In this document: positions 16,217 to 24,958 of the stretch, piece by piece
Position numbering within the stretch: the first letter of the stretch is position 1
Layout: every line of letters starts with the position of its first letter
DNA from: CAJQQK01 sp963696075
Lineage (GTDB): Bacteria > Pseudomonadota > Alphaproteobacteria > Rhizobiales > Hyphomicrobiaceae
NCBI GenBank assembly: GCA_963696075.1
Contig: CAVOJD010000030.1
Location: 124,001-188,000 of the forward strand
Direction: 5' to 3'
DNA length: 64,000 nt
The notes under the pieces: generated by a model
Told to the model about the DNA's origin: nothing
Seen by the model: the letters and a program-made list of their open reading frames with translations, nothing else
The model's database searches: none
Translations under genes and position numbers: made by a program

Positions 16217-17779
16217 CTATTTGGTGACAGGCTGGCTTGCGCGTTTGCGCATGAGAAGGATCAGGGGCACGGTGCACGCGCAGGCGGCGGTGAACATGCC
16301 AAAGGCGTTGAGGTAGCCGATCATGGCGGACTGGCGATTGATCTCGGTGCCGAGCTGGGCCAGGCCGCGTGCCGATTCCACGTCCCAGCGTCCAAGTACA
16401 TCCGAGAACGACAGGGACTTGTTGAACGGGTTCACAAGTTCGACCATGCGCGAATAGTTGGCAGACGTCGAGCGGACGATCTCGGTCACGGAAATCGAGA
16501 TGAAGAAGCTCGAGCCGAGATTGCGCAGAAGATGGTAGATCGCGGTGGTCTCGGCCATGTCGGCGGCGCGCACGTTTGCGAACGTGAGCACGGTGAGCGG
16601 GACCCAGATGGCGCCAATCGCCATGCCCTGCAGAAAGGCGTTGGCGACCAGCGAGAGCACGGTCACGTTGAGGTCCATGGTCATCAGCCAGATGCCGGCG
16701 GTGAACAGCATGCCGAAGCCGATGATCATGGACAGGCGCGGGTCCAGCCGGCTCGAGAAGCCGGCGGCGAGAAAGCCGATGGTGCCGCCGAGGCCGCGGC
16801 TGGCGATGATCAAGCCGATGACGTTGTCGGGGAAGCCCGCGTACTCGCGCAGCAGCGGCGGCAGCAGGACCATTGGCGTGAAATTGACCATGCCGTAGAT
16901 GGTCACGATCAAGAGGCCGAGGGTGTAGTTGCGATTGAGCAGGTGCTGGGGCTTCAGGAAGGGATGTTTCGAGGTGAGGGAGTGCACCGCGAAGATCCAG
17001 AACGCCACCACGGCGATCATCGTCTCGATGATGATCTCGCTCGAATCATACCAGTCGAGGCGCTGGCCGCGCGAGAGGACAAGCTGAACGGCACCGATTG
17101 CGATGGAAAGTGCTATGAAGCCGGTCCAGTCGAGTTGGGCCTTGCCGGTGCGTTCCTTGTCGGGCAGGAGGACCAGGCGCAGGCCGATCGTTGCGATCAA
17201 GCCGATCGGGACGAGAGCGTAGAAGGCCCACCGCCATGTCATTGTCTCGGCCATGTGCCCGCCGAGGGCGGGGCCGATGATGGGGCCGATGACGACGCCG
17301 AACCCGAAGATGCCGAGCACCATGGCATGCTGACGGCGCGGGAAGGCCGACATCAGGATCGATTGCGCGAGGGGGGTGGTCGGTGCGCCGAAGGCGCCCT
17401 GCAGGATGCGCCAGAATACAATCTCTTCCAGGCTCGTTGCGTAGCCGCACATGAAGGTCGACAGCGTGAAGCCGCCCATCGACCAGACCATTACGGTCCG
17501 CGTGCCGAAGCGGGCGTCGAGCCAGCCGGTCATCGGGGTGACGATGGCGGTTGCCAGGATATTGAAGGTCATCACCCAGGCGATCTCGTCGGCGGTGGCC
17601 GAGAACGAGCCGCGCATCTGCGGGAGGATCGTCGAGACGACCAGAATGGTGGTGCCGTAGAGCGTCGTGGCCAGGATGATGATGACAAGGATCACGATCC
17701 GGCGCAGCGGCGTGATGCGCGGGTCGATGTCGTCCTCAATCATGGTGGTGGCGGTGCTCAAGGCCTGGATGCGCTCCAA
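16217..17779 (-). CDS. DHA2-family MFS multidrug efflux transporter
   Basis: A 520-residue membrane protein with about 14 hydrophobic segments, the size and pattern of EmrB/QacA drug:proton antiporters. The first helix region (ILATTLYGTTILVVSTILPQ) and the loop GWLDARFGTRTVMVWS match motif A of the family; the motif C-like GVVIGPIIGPALGGHM is also clear. It works in the inner membrane, often with an HlyD-type partner, but none is adjacent. Substrates unknown. It precedes the thioesterase gene on the same strand. Confidence 0.93.
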   Translation of the reverse strand: MERIQALSTATTMIEDDIDPRITPLRRIVILVIIILATTLYGTTILVVSTILPQMRGSFSATADEIAWVMTFNILATAIVTPMTGWLDARFGTRTVMVWSMGGFTLSTFMCGYATSLEEIVFWRILQGAFGAPTTPLAQSILMSAFPRRQHAMVLGIFGFGVVIGPIIGPALGGHMAETMTWRWAFYALVPIGLIATIGLRLVLLPDKERTGKAQLDWTGFIALSIAIGAVQLVLSRGQRLDWYDSSEIIIETMIAVVAFWIFAVHSLTSKHPFLKPQHLLNRNYTLGLLIVTIYGMVNFTPMVLLPPLLREYAGFPDNVIGLIIASRGLGGTIGFLAAGFSSRLDPRLSMIIGFGMLFTAGIWLMTMDLNVTVLSLVANAFLQGMAIGAIWVPLTVLTFANVRAADMAETTAIYHLLRNLGSSFFISISVTEIVRSTSANYSRMVELVNPFNKSLSFSDVLGRWDVESARGLAQLGTEINRQSAMIGYLNAFGMFTAACACTVPLILLMRKRASQPVTK

Positions 17780-17861
17780 ATAAATGCGCTCGAATGACAG
17801 AAGCTAGACCAGATCGGGTTAACGCGAAGCATGTCGGGTCTATCAATCAGCTATCAATCAA

Positions 17862-18869
17862 TCAGGGATCGGGCGCTTTGTCGGCCAGAACGTGCCTGAT
17901 GCGGCGAAATGCGATCGGGGCGAAGAGGGCGATCGTGGTCAGCCGGGTGACCTGGATCGTGGCGACGAAACCGACGTCCAGTCCCAAGGTCAAGGCGATC
18001 AAGCCGATTTCCGACATGCCGCCCGGCGCGAAGGAGAGCAGGCCGGTGATCACGGGCAGGTCGAACAGGAGATGGAGCACATAGGCGAAGGCTGCGGCGA
18101 TCGCCAGCATGATCGTCACATGGCCCAAGGCAAAGACTATCGAGCTTTTCACGATCGCGAATGTTTCGCCAATGTAGCGGGCGCCGATCGAGGCGCCGAT
18201 GACGACCTGGGAAATGATGATGAATTCGACCGGCGGTTTGGCGGCCGTGATGCCCGTAATGTGGAGGATGGCGCTTGCGACCATCGGGCCGAGCATCTCG
18301 GCGCCCGGCATCCTGGTCCAGCGGCCGACGTACCAGCCGACGATGCCGGCAATGACGAGAAGGAGAAAGTCGCGGGGCACGATTTCGGTGATCGAAACGG
18401 CGGCGTTGGCGATGTTCACTTCGGGCAGGTGGATCAGGAAACTGACGGCGAAGGGCGTCAGGATGACGACAAAGGTGATCCGGAGGGCATGGGCCAGGGC
18501 AACGCGGCGGATGTCGACGCCGCATTCCTCGGCGTAAATGGTCATGGCGTGCAGGCCGCCGGGGAGCGCGCTGAAGAAGGCTTCTTCACGGGAGAAGCCG
18601 GCGACGCGGGTGTAATAGAACATGCCGATCACGGCGGACACGATCACGAAAATGGGCACAAAGGCTGCGGCTGCGCCGAGGGCTGCGAGGCGATCAAGTA
18701 GTTCCGGCGTGACGGCTGCGCCGAGGAGCACGCCGAGCGAAGCGCGCATGGGGGAGACGGCATAACGATGGGGGCGGGCAATGGGGACCCCCGACATGCC
18801 TGCGACCATCGTGAACGCGATCGCCCCCAGCATGTAGGCGAGGGGGAGGTGGAATTGGTCGAATATCAC
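17862..18869 (-). CDS. AbrB family membrane protein
   Basis: A polytopic protein built of two similar halves, as in AbrB/ammonia-monooxygenase-like membrane proteins. The halves show SALPGGLHAMTIYAEE and SFAPGGMSEIGLIAL at matching positions (PGG-x4-5 repeats). The GTG at 18869 is the first conventional start, but the frame is open upstream to 19034. The upstream codons continue a hydrophobic helix (AVLCIAIAFVGG), so the real N-terminus may lie further out, for example at a CTG at 18965. Substrate unknown. Confidence 0.85.
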   Translation of the reverse strand: MIFDQFHLPLAYMLGAIAFTMVAGMSGVPIARPHRYAVSPMRASLGVLLGAAVTPELLDRLAALGAAAAFVPIFVIVSAVIGMFYYTRVAGFSREEAFFSALPGGLHAMTIYAEECGVDIRRVALAHALRITFVVILTPFAVSFLIHLPEVNIANAAVSITEIVPRDFLLLVIAGIVGWYVGRWTRMPGAEMLGPMVASAILHITGITAAKPPVEFIIISQVVIGASIGARYIGETFAIVKSSIVFALGHVTIMLAIAAAFAYVLHLLFDLPVITGLLSFAPGGMSEIGLIALTLGLDVGFVATIQVTRLTTIALFAPIAFRRIRHVLADKAPDP

Positions 18870-19340
18870 CCCGCCGACGAATGCGATCGCGATGCACAGG
18901 ACCGCTGGCCAAAAGGTCGAACCTTTGGCTGTATGGGGCGCTGGCTTGGGAGCATCCTCTGTCAGGGCGTAGGGGCCTCGAGGGCCAGCCCCGTCGCGAT
19001 ATTGTTCCGGGGTGGCGTTGATGGGAACCGGGCGTCAGAATAATGCCGGTCGCTGGCTTAAGGCTCATCACAGCCTAGATCAATTACACTTTGAGTCGCT
19101 GGGCCGAGATTTACAGGCTTTTCGACCGGGCAGTACAAAGCGGCTGGCCGTGGCGGGCGTGGCGGACTATGCTTGATCGGGGCTCGACCGGCGCTCAACC
19201 GGGCGCCGCGTCATGGGCCGTGGCAACCCGCAGCAGTCCCAATGTGCTGCAATATGTGCTGCAATGCCCTGCCTGAAACACTCTGCCCGCAACGCTGTTC
19301 CTGCACCCCTTTCCCGCAACCCTATTGCAAGCCGTCCACC

Positions 19341-20294
19341 TTGATCCGAGATCTGCTCACACGGCTGCCAGCGCGGCGCTTTCGCGCCCGACTAGCGGTC
19401 AAATGGCGGTCGCTGCCCGGCAATTTGCGCGGTTGTCTGTGGGTCCTGCTTGCCACGTTCTTTTTCTCGATCATGGTGACGCTGATCAAGATTGCCGGTC
19501 AGCACATGCACGTGACCGAAATCCTGTTTTTCCGCCAACTGACGATGCTGCTCCTGGCGCTGCCGGTTATTCTCAACAACTTTCCGCGCGCGCTGGTGAC
19601 GCGGCGGCCGGGGCTGCAGGCGATCCGGTTGGGGGCGGCCTTCTTCGGCATGCTGCTGGGCTTCACCTCGATCATCTATCTGCCGCTTGCCGAGGCGACG
19701 ACGCTCAGTTTCGCGAAGACCTTCTTTGTGGGCATTCTGGCCATCTTGTTCCTCGGTGAGGTTGTCGGGTTCCGGCGGTGGTCGGCGATCATATTCGGCT
19801 TCCTCGGGGTCGTCGTGATCGCGTGGCCGGCGGATGGGACGTCGTTCAACATCTACAGCCTGATGGCGATCGGCAGTGCGATGGCGGTTGCCGTCGCGAT
19901 GATCACGCTGCGCCAACTGGCGCAGGTGGACCTGCCGGTGACGATCCTGTCCTACCAGGCGATCGGGGTCGGGCTGATGATGCTGCCACCGGCGATCTAT
20001 TTCTGGACGACGCCGACGCTGGCGGAGATCGGGCTGATCATTCTGATCGGGATCCTCACGTCGATCGGGCAATTGTGCAACATTCAGGGGTTCAAGGCGG
20101 GTGAGGCGAGCGCGATCGCGCCACTCGACTATGCGCGGCTGATCTATGCGATCATTTTCGGCTACCTGATCTTCAGTGAATGGCCGGAGCCGCGCGTCTT
20201 CGTCGGGGCGGGCATGATCGTGGCGGCTGCGATCTATACGCTGCATCGCGAGCGGATCAGGGGGCGGGAGAAGAAGACTGAGCGTCGCCGCTGA
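19341..20294 (+). CDS. DMT superfamily (EamA) transporter
   Basis: About 10 hydrophobic segments in two EamA repeats: LWVLLATFFFSIMVTLIKIAG ... ATTLSFAKTFFVGILAILFLGE and a second copy ending APLDYARLIYAIIFGYLIF. An earlier in-frame ATG at 19173 would add 56 residues with ten Cys and no helix, unlike the family, so I prefer the TTG at 19341; the start remains uncertain. Drug/metabolite-type transporters of this subgroup often export amino acids or related metabolites. A second DMT gene lies at 63256. Confidence 0.85.
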   Translation: MIRDLLTRLPARRFRARLAVKWRSLPGNLRGCLWVLLATFFFSIMVTLIKIAGQHMHVTEILFFRQLTMLLLALPVILNNFPRALVTRRPGLQAIRLGAAFFGMLLGFTSIIYLPLAEATTLSFAKTFFVGILAILFLGEVVGFRRWSAIIFGFLGVVVIAWPADGTSFNIYSLMAIGSAMAVAVAMITLRQLAQVDLPVTILSYQAIGVGLMMLPPAIYFWTTPTLAEIGLIILIGILTSIGQLCNIQGFKAGEASAIAPLDYARLIYAIIFGYLIFSEWPEPRVFVGAGMIVAAAIYTLHRERIRGREKKTERRR

Positions 20295-20434
20295 AATGCG
20301 GCCTCAGTGGGGTGCGTGGTTGTCATCGTCGATCTGCGATGCAACATTCGCTCACGTCGTCATTCATTTGGCAATGAGCGGTCCAGAATGCCCCCAGGAA
20401 GCGCTCATAGAGCCCCCAGAGAGCCCTCGCCTCC

Positions 20435-20950
20435 ATGGCCAGCAAACCAAACAACAAGCTCGAAATCGTTCCGCTGGAGACGTTCCTCCAGCGTTTGCCG
20501 CCGGATGATGCGGAGCCGGCGCGGGAGGCGGCCGAGCAGATGCGGCTCAACGAGCAGTTCGCCTCGCGGCTGCGGGGGGTGGAAAGGGAACTTGCGCCGT
20601 ATTTCATCACGGCTGGCGTCTCTTTCGTGATCGGTGTGATCGCAATCCTGTTCTTTGCCGAGCCAGGCGGCCTCGTGAACCAGATCACCGGGGCCTGGCC
20701 GATCGTGACCGCGTCGCTCGCCTTCCTGCCGCTTGTCCTGGTCATCTACGCTGTCAGAATCCGAAAGCGCTCGGCAGCTGACATGGATAATGTCGAGCTC
20801 AATCAGGCGCATTTCCTGCCGCACGGCGCGATTTATTTTCCTTCTGATGCGCCGGTCGCAGAGCAGGTGGTAACGCTCGTCGAGATCAAGGCGCAGGAGA
20901 ATACCTGGCGCCAGAAATACGACCGGGCACGCTTCGGCGCGACGCGGTAA
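20435..20950 (+). CDS. Two-helix membrane protein, unknown function
   Basis: A 171-residue protein with a charged cytoplasmic-type N-terminus (residues 1-58), two hydrophobic helices (about 62-79 and 91-110) and a C-terminal soluble tail of about 60 residues with QAHFLPHGAIYFPSD. No family recognised. It stands alone between a DMT transporter and a CoA-ester lyase on the same strand. Intact frame and GC3 bias support coding. Confidence 0.7.
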   Translation: MASKPNNKLEIVPLETFLQRLPPDDAEPAREAAEQMRLNEQFASRLRGVERELAPYFITAGVSFVIGVIAILFFAEPGGLVNQITGAWPIVTASLAFLPLVLVIYAVRIRKRSAADMDNVELNQAHFLPHGAIYFPSDAPVAEQVVTLVEIKAQENTWRQKYDRARFGATR

Positions 20951-21025
20951 TCTGGCAAATGCCTTGTCACGTGCGGGTGTCGTTCATGGCGACGACGCCC
21001 TTCAACCCATTGTCCGGAGACGCTC

Positions 21026-21901
21026 ATGCAACCCAACCGCACCTTTCTGTTCGCGCCGGGAAATCATCCACGCAAGGTCGAGAAGGTTTTCGATGCCGGC
21101 GCGGATGCGGTGATCCTCGATCTCGAGGATGCGGTTGCGATCTCGGAGAAGGCTGCGACGCGGGCGGTGGTGGTTGAGGCGTTGCAAAGGCCGCGCACGT
21201 GCCGGGGATATGTCCGGGTCAACGCACTCGATACCGAGTTCTGCTTTGGTGATGTTGAAGCCGTGGTTGCCAAGGGCGTCGACGGGATCATTCTGCCGAA
21301 GGTGGAACGGGCGGCGGACCTGGAGAAAGTCGACTGGTTCATGACGGGGCTCGAGGCCAAGGCGGGGCTTCCTGGCGGGGGTATCGACCTGATCCCGATC
21401 CTGGAGACCGGCAAGGGCATCGCGAATGCGCGCGAGATCTGTTCGGCGGGCGGGCGGCTCAAGCGGGTCGCCTTCGGGGCGGGCGACTATACGCGTGACA
21501 TGGCCATGGACTGGACGACCGGCGAACTCGAGATCGCGCCGGCGCAGGCGGAAGTCGTGCTGGCGTCGCGGATCAACAATCTCGAGCCGCCGCTCGATAC
21601 CGTCTACATCCACATCAAGGACGATGACGGTTTCACGGCGTCTTCGAAGCGGGCGAAGCAGTTCGGGTTTCAGGGCAAGATGTGCATTCACCCGGTACAG
21701 GTGCCGATGGCCAACGGCGTGTTCACGCCGACGGCGGCGGAGGCTGACTTCTCGCGCAAGGTGATCGCAGCCTTTGAAGAGGCGGAAGCGGCGGGGTCGG
21801 CCTCGATCCAGCTCGATGGTTATTTCATCGATTATCCGATCGTCGAGAAGGCGCGCCGCGTGGTTGCGTTGGCCGATGCGGTTGCCGCGTCGCAGCGCTG
21901 A
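21026..21901 (+). CDS. CoA-ester lyase (HpcH/HpaI, CitE-like)
   Basis: A 291-residue paralogue of the lyase at 11924. Signatures are TFLFAPGNHPRKVEKVFDAG, VILDLEDAV, the metal Glu in IPILETGKG, the Asp in GAGDYTRDMA, and GKMCIHPVQVPMANGVF. It acts on a 3-hydroxyacyl-CoA or citryl/malyl-type thioester. It precedes the 4-hydroxybutyryl-CoA-dehydratase-like gene by 63 bases on the same strand, so the two probably serve one pathway (inference). Confidence 0.92.
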   Translation: MQPNRTFLFAPGNHPRKVEKVFDAGADAVILDLEDAVAISEKAATRAVVVEALQRPRTCRGYVRVNALDTEFCFGDVEAVVAKGVDGIILPKVERAADLEKVDWFMTGLEAKAGLPGGGIDLIPILETGKGIANAREICSAGGRLKRVAFGAGDYTRDMAMDWTTGELEIAPAQAEVVLASRINNLEPPLDTVYIHIKDDDGFTASSKRAKQFGFQGKMCIHPVQVPMANGVFTPTAAEADFSRKVIAAFEEAEAAGSASIQLDGYFIDYPIVEKARRVVALADAVAASQR

Positions 21902-21964
21902 GAGGCGCTCAGATGCTCTAACAGCCTAACGATCTAATACTCTAGTGGATGAGGAGGCGGTGCC

Positions 21965-23539
21965 ATGCTGATGACGGGTGAGGACTATCGCGACAGTCTG
22001 CGCCAGCTGAAGCCGCGGGTGTTTGTCAACGGGGAGCGGATCGAGAGCGTTGCCGATCATCCGAGCCTCGCGCCCGGGATCAACGCGATGGCGATTACCT
22101 ACGACTACGCGCACGATGAGCGCTACCGGCACCTGATGACGGCGACCGAGGACTCCTCGGGCAAGCTGGTCAACCGGATGCTGCACATCGATCGCTCGCC
22201 GCAGGATCTCATCGAGAAGCTCGAAGCGGTGCGGCTGACGTGCCGTGAGGTCGGGTGCGCACAGCGTTATCTGGCGCACGACAGCCTTTCGGCCGTCTAT
22301 CAGGCGGCGCACCGGATCGATGCGGAGACGGGGTCGGAGGTGTTGCCGCGTTTTCTTGCCTATCTGCACCGTGTGCAGGAGGAAGACCTCTCGATCGGCG
22401 TGGCGATGACGGATGGCAAGGGGGACCGCTCGCTCCGGCCATCGCAGCAGGCCAACAAAGACGCCTATGTCCACATCAAGGAGCGGCGCAAGGACGGCAT
22501 CGTCATTCGTGGCGCGAAGGCGATCATCACGGGTGCGCCGTACATGCACGAACTGCTCGTGATGCCGTGCCGGAACATGACGGAGCAGGATGCGGATTTC
22601 GCGGTGTGCTGCGCGGTGCCGGTCGATGCGGAGAACCTGACGATCATCTCACGGCCGGCGGGACGGCCCGGTGAGAAGGCTGCCAAGTTTTCCGCGAAGT
22701 ACGGCCAGTGCACGGCGGTTGCGATCTTCGATGATGTGTTCGTGCCATGGGAGAGCGTCTTCCTGGCCGGGGAGTGGCAGTTCTCGCAGTATCTGACGTC
22801 GACCTATGCGACGCATCACCGCCATAGCTGCATCGGGGCCCGGGCGGGGTTTGGCGATCTGTTGATCGGGGCCGGTGTTCTGATGATCGAGGCCAATGGG
22901 CTCGATGCGGACCGGCAACCGCACTTGCGCAATGATCTGGTTGAGCTGATCAAGATCGTCGAGGGGTTCTATGCGTGCGGGGCGGCGGCGTCGATCTATG
23001 GGTTCCGGGATGCGTCGGGTGTCTATCAGCCGGACGGGGTGTTCTCCAATGTCGGCAAGCTCATGATGGCGACTCAGATCTATGAGATGCACCGCCTCGC
23101 GCACGACGTCTCGGGCGGGCTGATCGTGGCGCTTCCCGGTCCGGAGGAGGATCATAACCCGGAGACGCGCGGCGACCTGATGGCGATGCTCCAGACGCGG
23201 CCTGACGTGCCGCACGAAAGGCGCATGGATGTGGCGCGGCTGATGGGGGACCTGACGGCGTCGGACCAGGCGGGGTGGATGTCGGTCATTTCGCTGCACG
23301 GGGGCGGATCGCCGGAGGCGCTGAAGCGCGAGATCTATCGCTATTATCCGTTGCAGGAACGGCGTGAGCTGGTCGAGCGGTTGCTCGATCGCGGCGTGCT
23401 TGCGGTTGATGATGAGACATCGCGGAACCGTCAGCCGGGGCGGTGCTGTCCGGTTGGCTGCCAGGTTCCCGAGACGCCGCGGCTTGATGGGTCGGACAAT
23501 GGGCCGGGTCAGAAGGCACTGTCCAACGCCGCGGAATGA
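21965..23539 (+). CDS. 4-hydroxyphenylacetate 3-hydroxylase / 4-hydroxybutyryl-CoA dehydratase-like flavoprotein
   Basis: A 524-residue protein of the HpaB/AbfD superfamily, with an acyl-CoA-dehydrogenase-like fold and FAD. The start MLMTGEDYRDSLRQLKPRVF and ITGAPYMHELLVMP are AbfD-like. From memory of the clostridial enzyme, its Fe-S ligands are Cys99, Cys103, His292 and Cys299. Here C98 and H285 align with the first Cys and the His, but the second Cys is Y102 and the last is A292 (a Cys sits at 289 instead). A canonical [4Fe-4S] site is therefore unlikely. The C-terminal tail has an unusual CCPVGC motif. It may be a monooxygenase or an oxygen-tolerant lyase/isomerase. Confidence 0.85.
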   Translation: MLMTGEDYRDSLRQLKPRVFVNGERIESVADHPSLAPGINAMAITYDYAHDERYRHLMTATEDSSGKLVNRMLHIDRSPQDLIEKLEAVRLTCREVGCAQRYLAHDSLSAVYQAAHRIDAETGSEVLPRFLAYLHRVQEEDLSIGVAMTDGKGDRSLRPSQQANKDAYVHIKERRKDGIVIRGAKAIITGAPYMHELLVMPCRNMTEQDADFAVCCAVPVDAENLTIISRPAGRPGEKAAKFSAKYGQCTAVAIFDDVFVPWESVFLAGEWQFSQYLTSTYATHHRHSCIGARAGFGDLLIGAGVLMIEANGLDADRQPHLRNDLVELIKIVEGFYACGAAASIYGFRDASGVYQPDGVFSNVGKLMMATQIYEMHRLAHDVSGGLIVALPGPEEDHNPETRGDLMAMLQTRPDVPHERRMDVARLMGDLTASDQAGWMSVISLHGGGSPEALKREIYRYYPLQERRELVERLLDRGVLAVDDETSRNRQPGRCCPVGCQVPETPRLDGSDNGPGQKALSNAAE

Positions 23540-23563
23540 TCGATAGCCGGGAGGATTGTCCCT

Positions 23564-24275
23564 ATGGAACGCCCTGAAATCCTGCGCCGCGAGATCCGCT
23601 GTCTCGTCTTCGATCAGTACGGCACGATTGTCGACATGCAGAAGGGGCTCGTCGAGGCGGTGACGCCGTTTCTGGAGAAGAAGGGGTGGACGGGCAAGCC
23701 GAACAGTTTCGTGACGTGGTGGCGGCGCACGCATTACGAGAATTCGATGATCGACGCGTTGTGTGACCGGGGCCATACGCCCTATCGCCAGATCGGGCAC
23801 CGGGCGGTGTCGCAGGTGATGGACCGGTGCGGTTTTGCCTATACGCAGGATGAGGTCACCTGGCTTGTCTCCGAGATCGAGCGGTTGAGAGCCATTTCCG
23901 GATGTGCTTGAGGCGCTGGAAAAACTGCGGGGGGCGGGGATGAAGCTCGTGATCCTGTCGAATGGCGACCGCGACATGCTCGAGGCTGCGAAGGCCTACA
24001 TCGGCTTTCCGTTCGATGATGTGATCTCGGTGCAGGAGGCGGGCTACTTCAAGCCGCACTGGAAGACGTATGCGACAGCCGAGGCACGCATTGGCGAGGA
24101 GCGCTCGTCGATCCTGTTTGTTGCCAATCATGCCTTCGACTGCATCGGGGCGAAGAGTTATGGGATGCGCACGGCATTCATTGACCGGCGCCGCCGGCCG
24201 TTCGGTGAGACGCCGCATCAGCCGGATCTGATCGTGAAGGATTTTGCCGAGCTGGCGGAGGTGATGGCGGGGTGA
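23564..24275 (+). pseudogene. HAD-type hydrolase (haloacid dehalogenase-like), frameshifted
   Basis: Two reading frames together make one HAD protein. The first (23564-23911) has motif I LVFDQYGTIVDM and stops early. The second (open from before 23892 to 24275) has motif II VILSNGD, the Lys in YFKPHWKTY and motif III VANHAFDCIGAKSYG. The frames join at 23888-23893: removing one base there restores RLRPFPDVLEAL. All catalytic motifs are kept, so the gene is recently broken, carries a sequencing error, or is rescued by frameshifting. It follows the AbfD-like gene by 24 bases. Confidence 0.85.
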
Positions 24276-24313
24276 GGAAGGCTGGCGGGTGCGCCGTTTG
24301 GGCTTTTCCGTTC

Positions 24314-24444
24314 GGCTGCCCCTCTCCCTAACCCTCTCCCCGTGAAGAACGGGGAGAGGGAATACTGCCGTGCCGCGAAACTCGGCCGAGTTCCCTCTCC
24401 CCGTAGCGCAGCGTGCGGGGAGAGGGTTAGGGAGAGGGGCAGCC
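24314..24444. repeat. REP-like compound inverted repeat
   Basis: The outer 28-bp arms (24314-24341 and 24417-24444) are perfect reverse complements. Inside each half is a smaller hairpin built on CCCTCTCCCCG/CGGGGAGAGGG (24332-24360 and 24393-24426). The element can therefore fold as one long stem or two hairpins. It resembles the dispersed palindromic repeats found between genes in many GC-rich Proteobacteria. It lies between the HAD pseudogene and the NTF2-like gene. Confidence 0.85.
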
Positions 24445-24462
24445 AAGTGTGAGGGCCTTTTG

Positions 24463-24852
24463 ATGACTGATAGAAACGACGAAGCTGCGATCGAGGCCGC
24501 GCGCGGTGTCATGGCGGCCCATCTCGCCGCGCTCAATGCGCAGGACAGTGACGCGATGGCGGCGACGCTGCATTTTCCGCACTATCGGCTTTCCGGTGGG
24601 GTGATGCGGGTGTGGGAGGATGCCGATATCTATCTTGCCGATTTCCGCAAGCGGGCCGGCGGCGACTGGCACCACACGGTCTGGGACAGCATCGACGTGT
24701 TCGCGGCGGCGCCGGACAAGGTTCATCTTGACGTTCGGTTTACCCGCTATCGGGCCGATGACAGTGTGCTGGCTCAGCACCGTTCGTTGTGGGTGATTTC
24801 CTGCCTCGACGGCCGCTGGGCGGCGCAATTGAGGTCATCGTTCGCGCCTTAG
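24463..24852 (+). CDS. NTF2-like (SnoaL-type) small protein
   Basis: A 129-residue cone-fold protein: an N-terminal helix (ARGVMAAHLAALNAQDSDAMAATLHFPHYRL) followed by strands ending HRSLWVISCLDGRWAAQLRSSF. The fold serves as a small-ligand isomerase, hydrolase or binding domain; the catalytic residues cannot be assigned. The start at 24463 is just after the inverted repeat; an earlier in-frame ATG lies inside the repeat and is unlikely. It precedes the HpcH aldolase by about 107 bases. Confidence 0.8.
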   Translation: MTDRNDEAAIEAARGVMAAHLAALNAQDSDAMAATLHFPHYRLSGGVMRVWEDADIYLADFRKRAGGDWHHTVWDSIDVFAAAPDKVHLDVRFTRYRADDSVLAQHRSLWVISCLDGRWAAQLRSSFAP

Positions 24853-24958
24853 CCTGATTGACCCACTGATGGATGGCGGACCCGGTCTTGACCTCGGGGG
24901 GCTCTCGCAGCTTGATGCCGTGGAGTTTTTCAATTCCCTGGCAGCAAGGAGCCATCCC

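Noticed and set aside
16148..17797. 549-codon + strand open frame over the MFS efflux gene
   Set aside because: His/Asp/Glu-rich shadow produced by the GC-rich membrane-protein gene on the other strand.
19236..19268. Short repeated ATGTGCTGCAAT units as a repeat element
   Set aside because: Only two copies of about 12 bases; not enough to call an element.
23900..23911. HAD gene TGA as a second selenocysteine codon
   Set aside because: The two halves are in different frames, so a base insertion explains the break and a UGA readthrough would not restore the protein.
24314..24444. CRISPR-like or attachment-site interpretation of the inverted repeat
   Set aside because: Arms are inverted, not direct, with no spacers, integrase or cas genes nearby.
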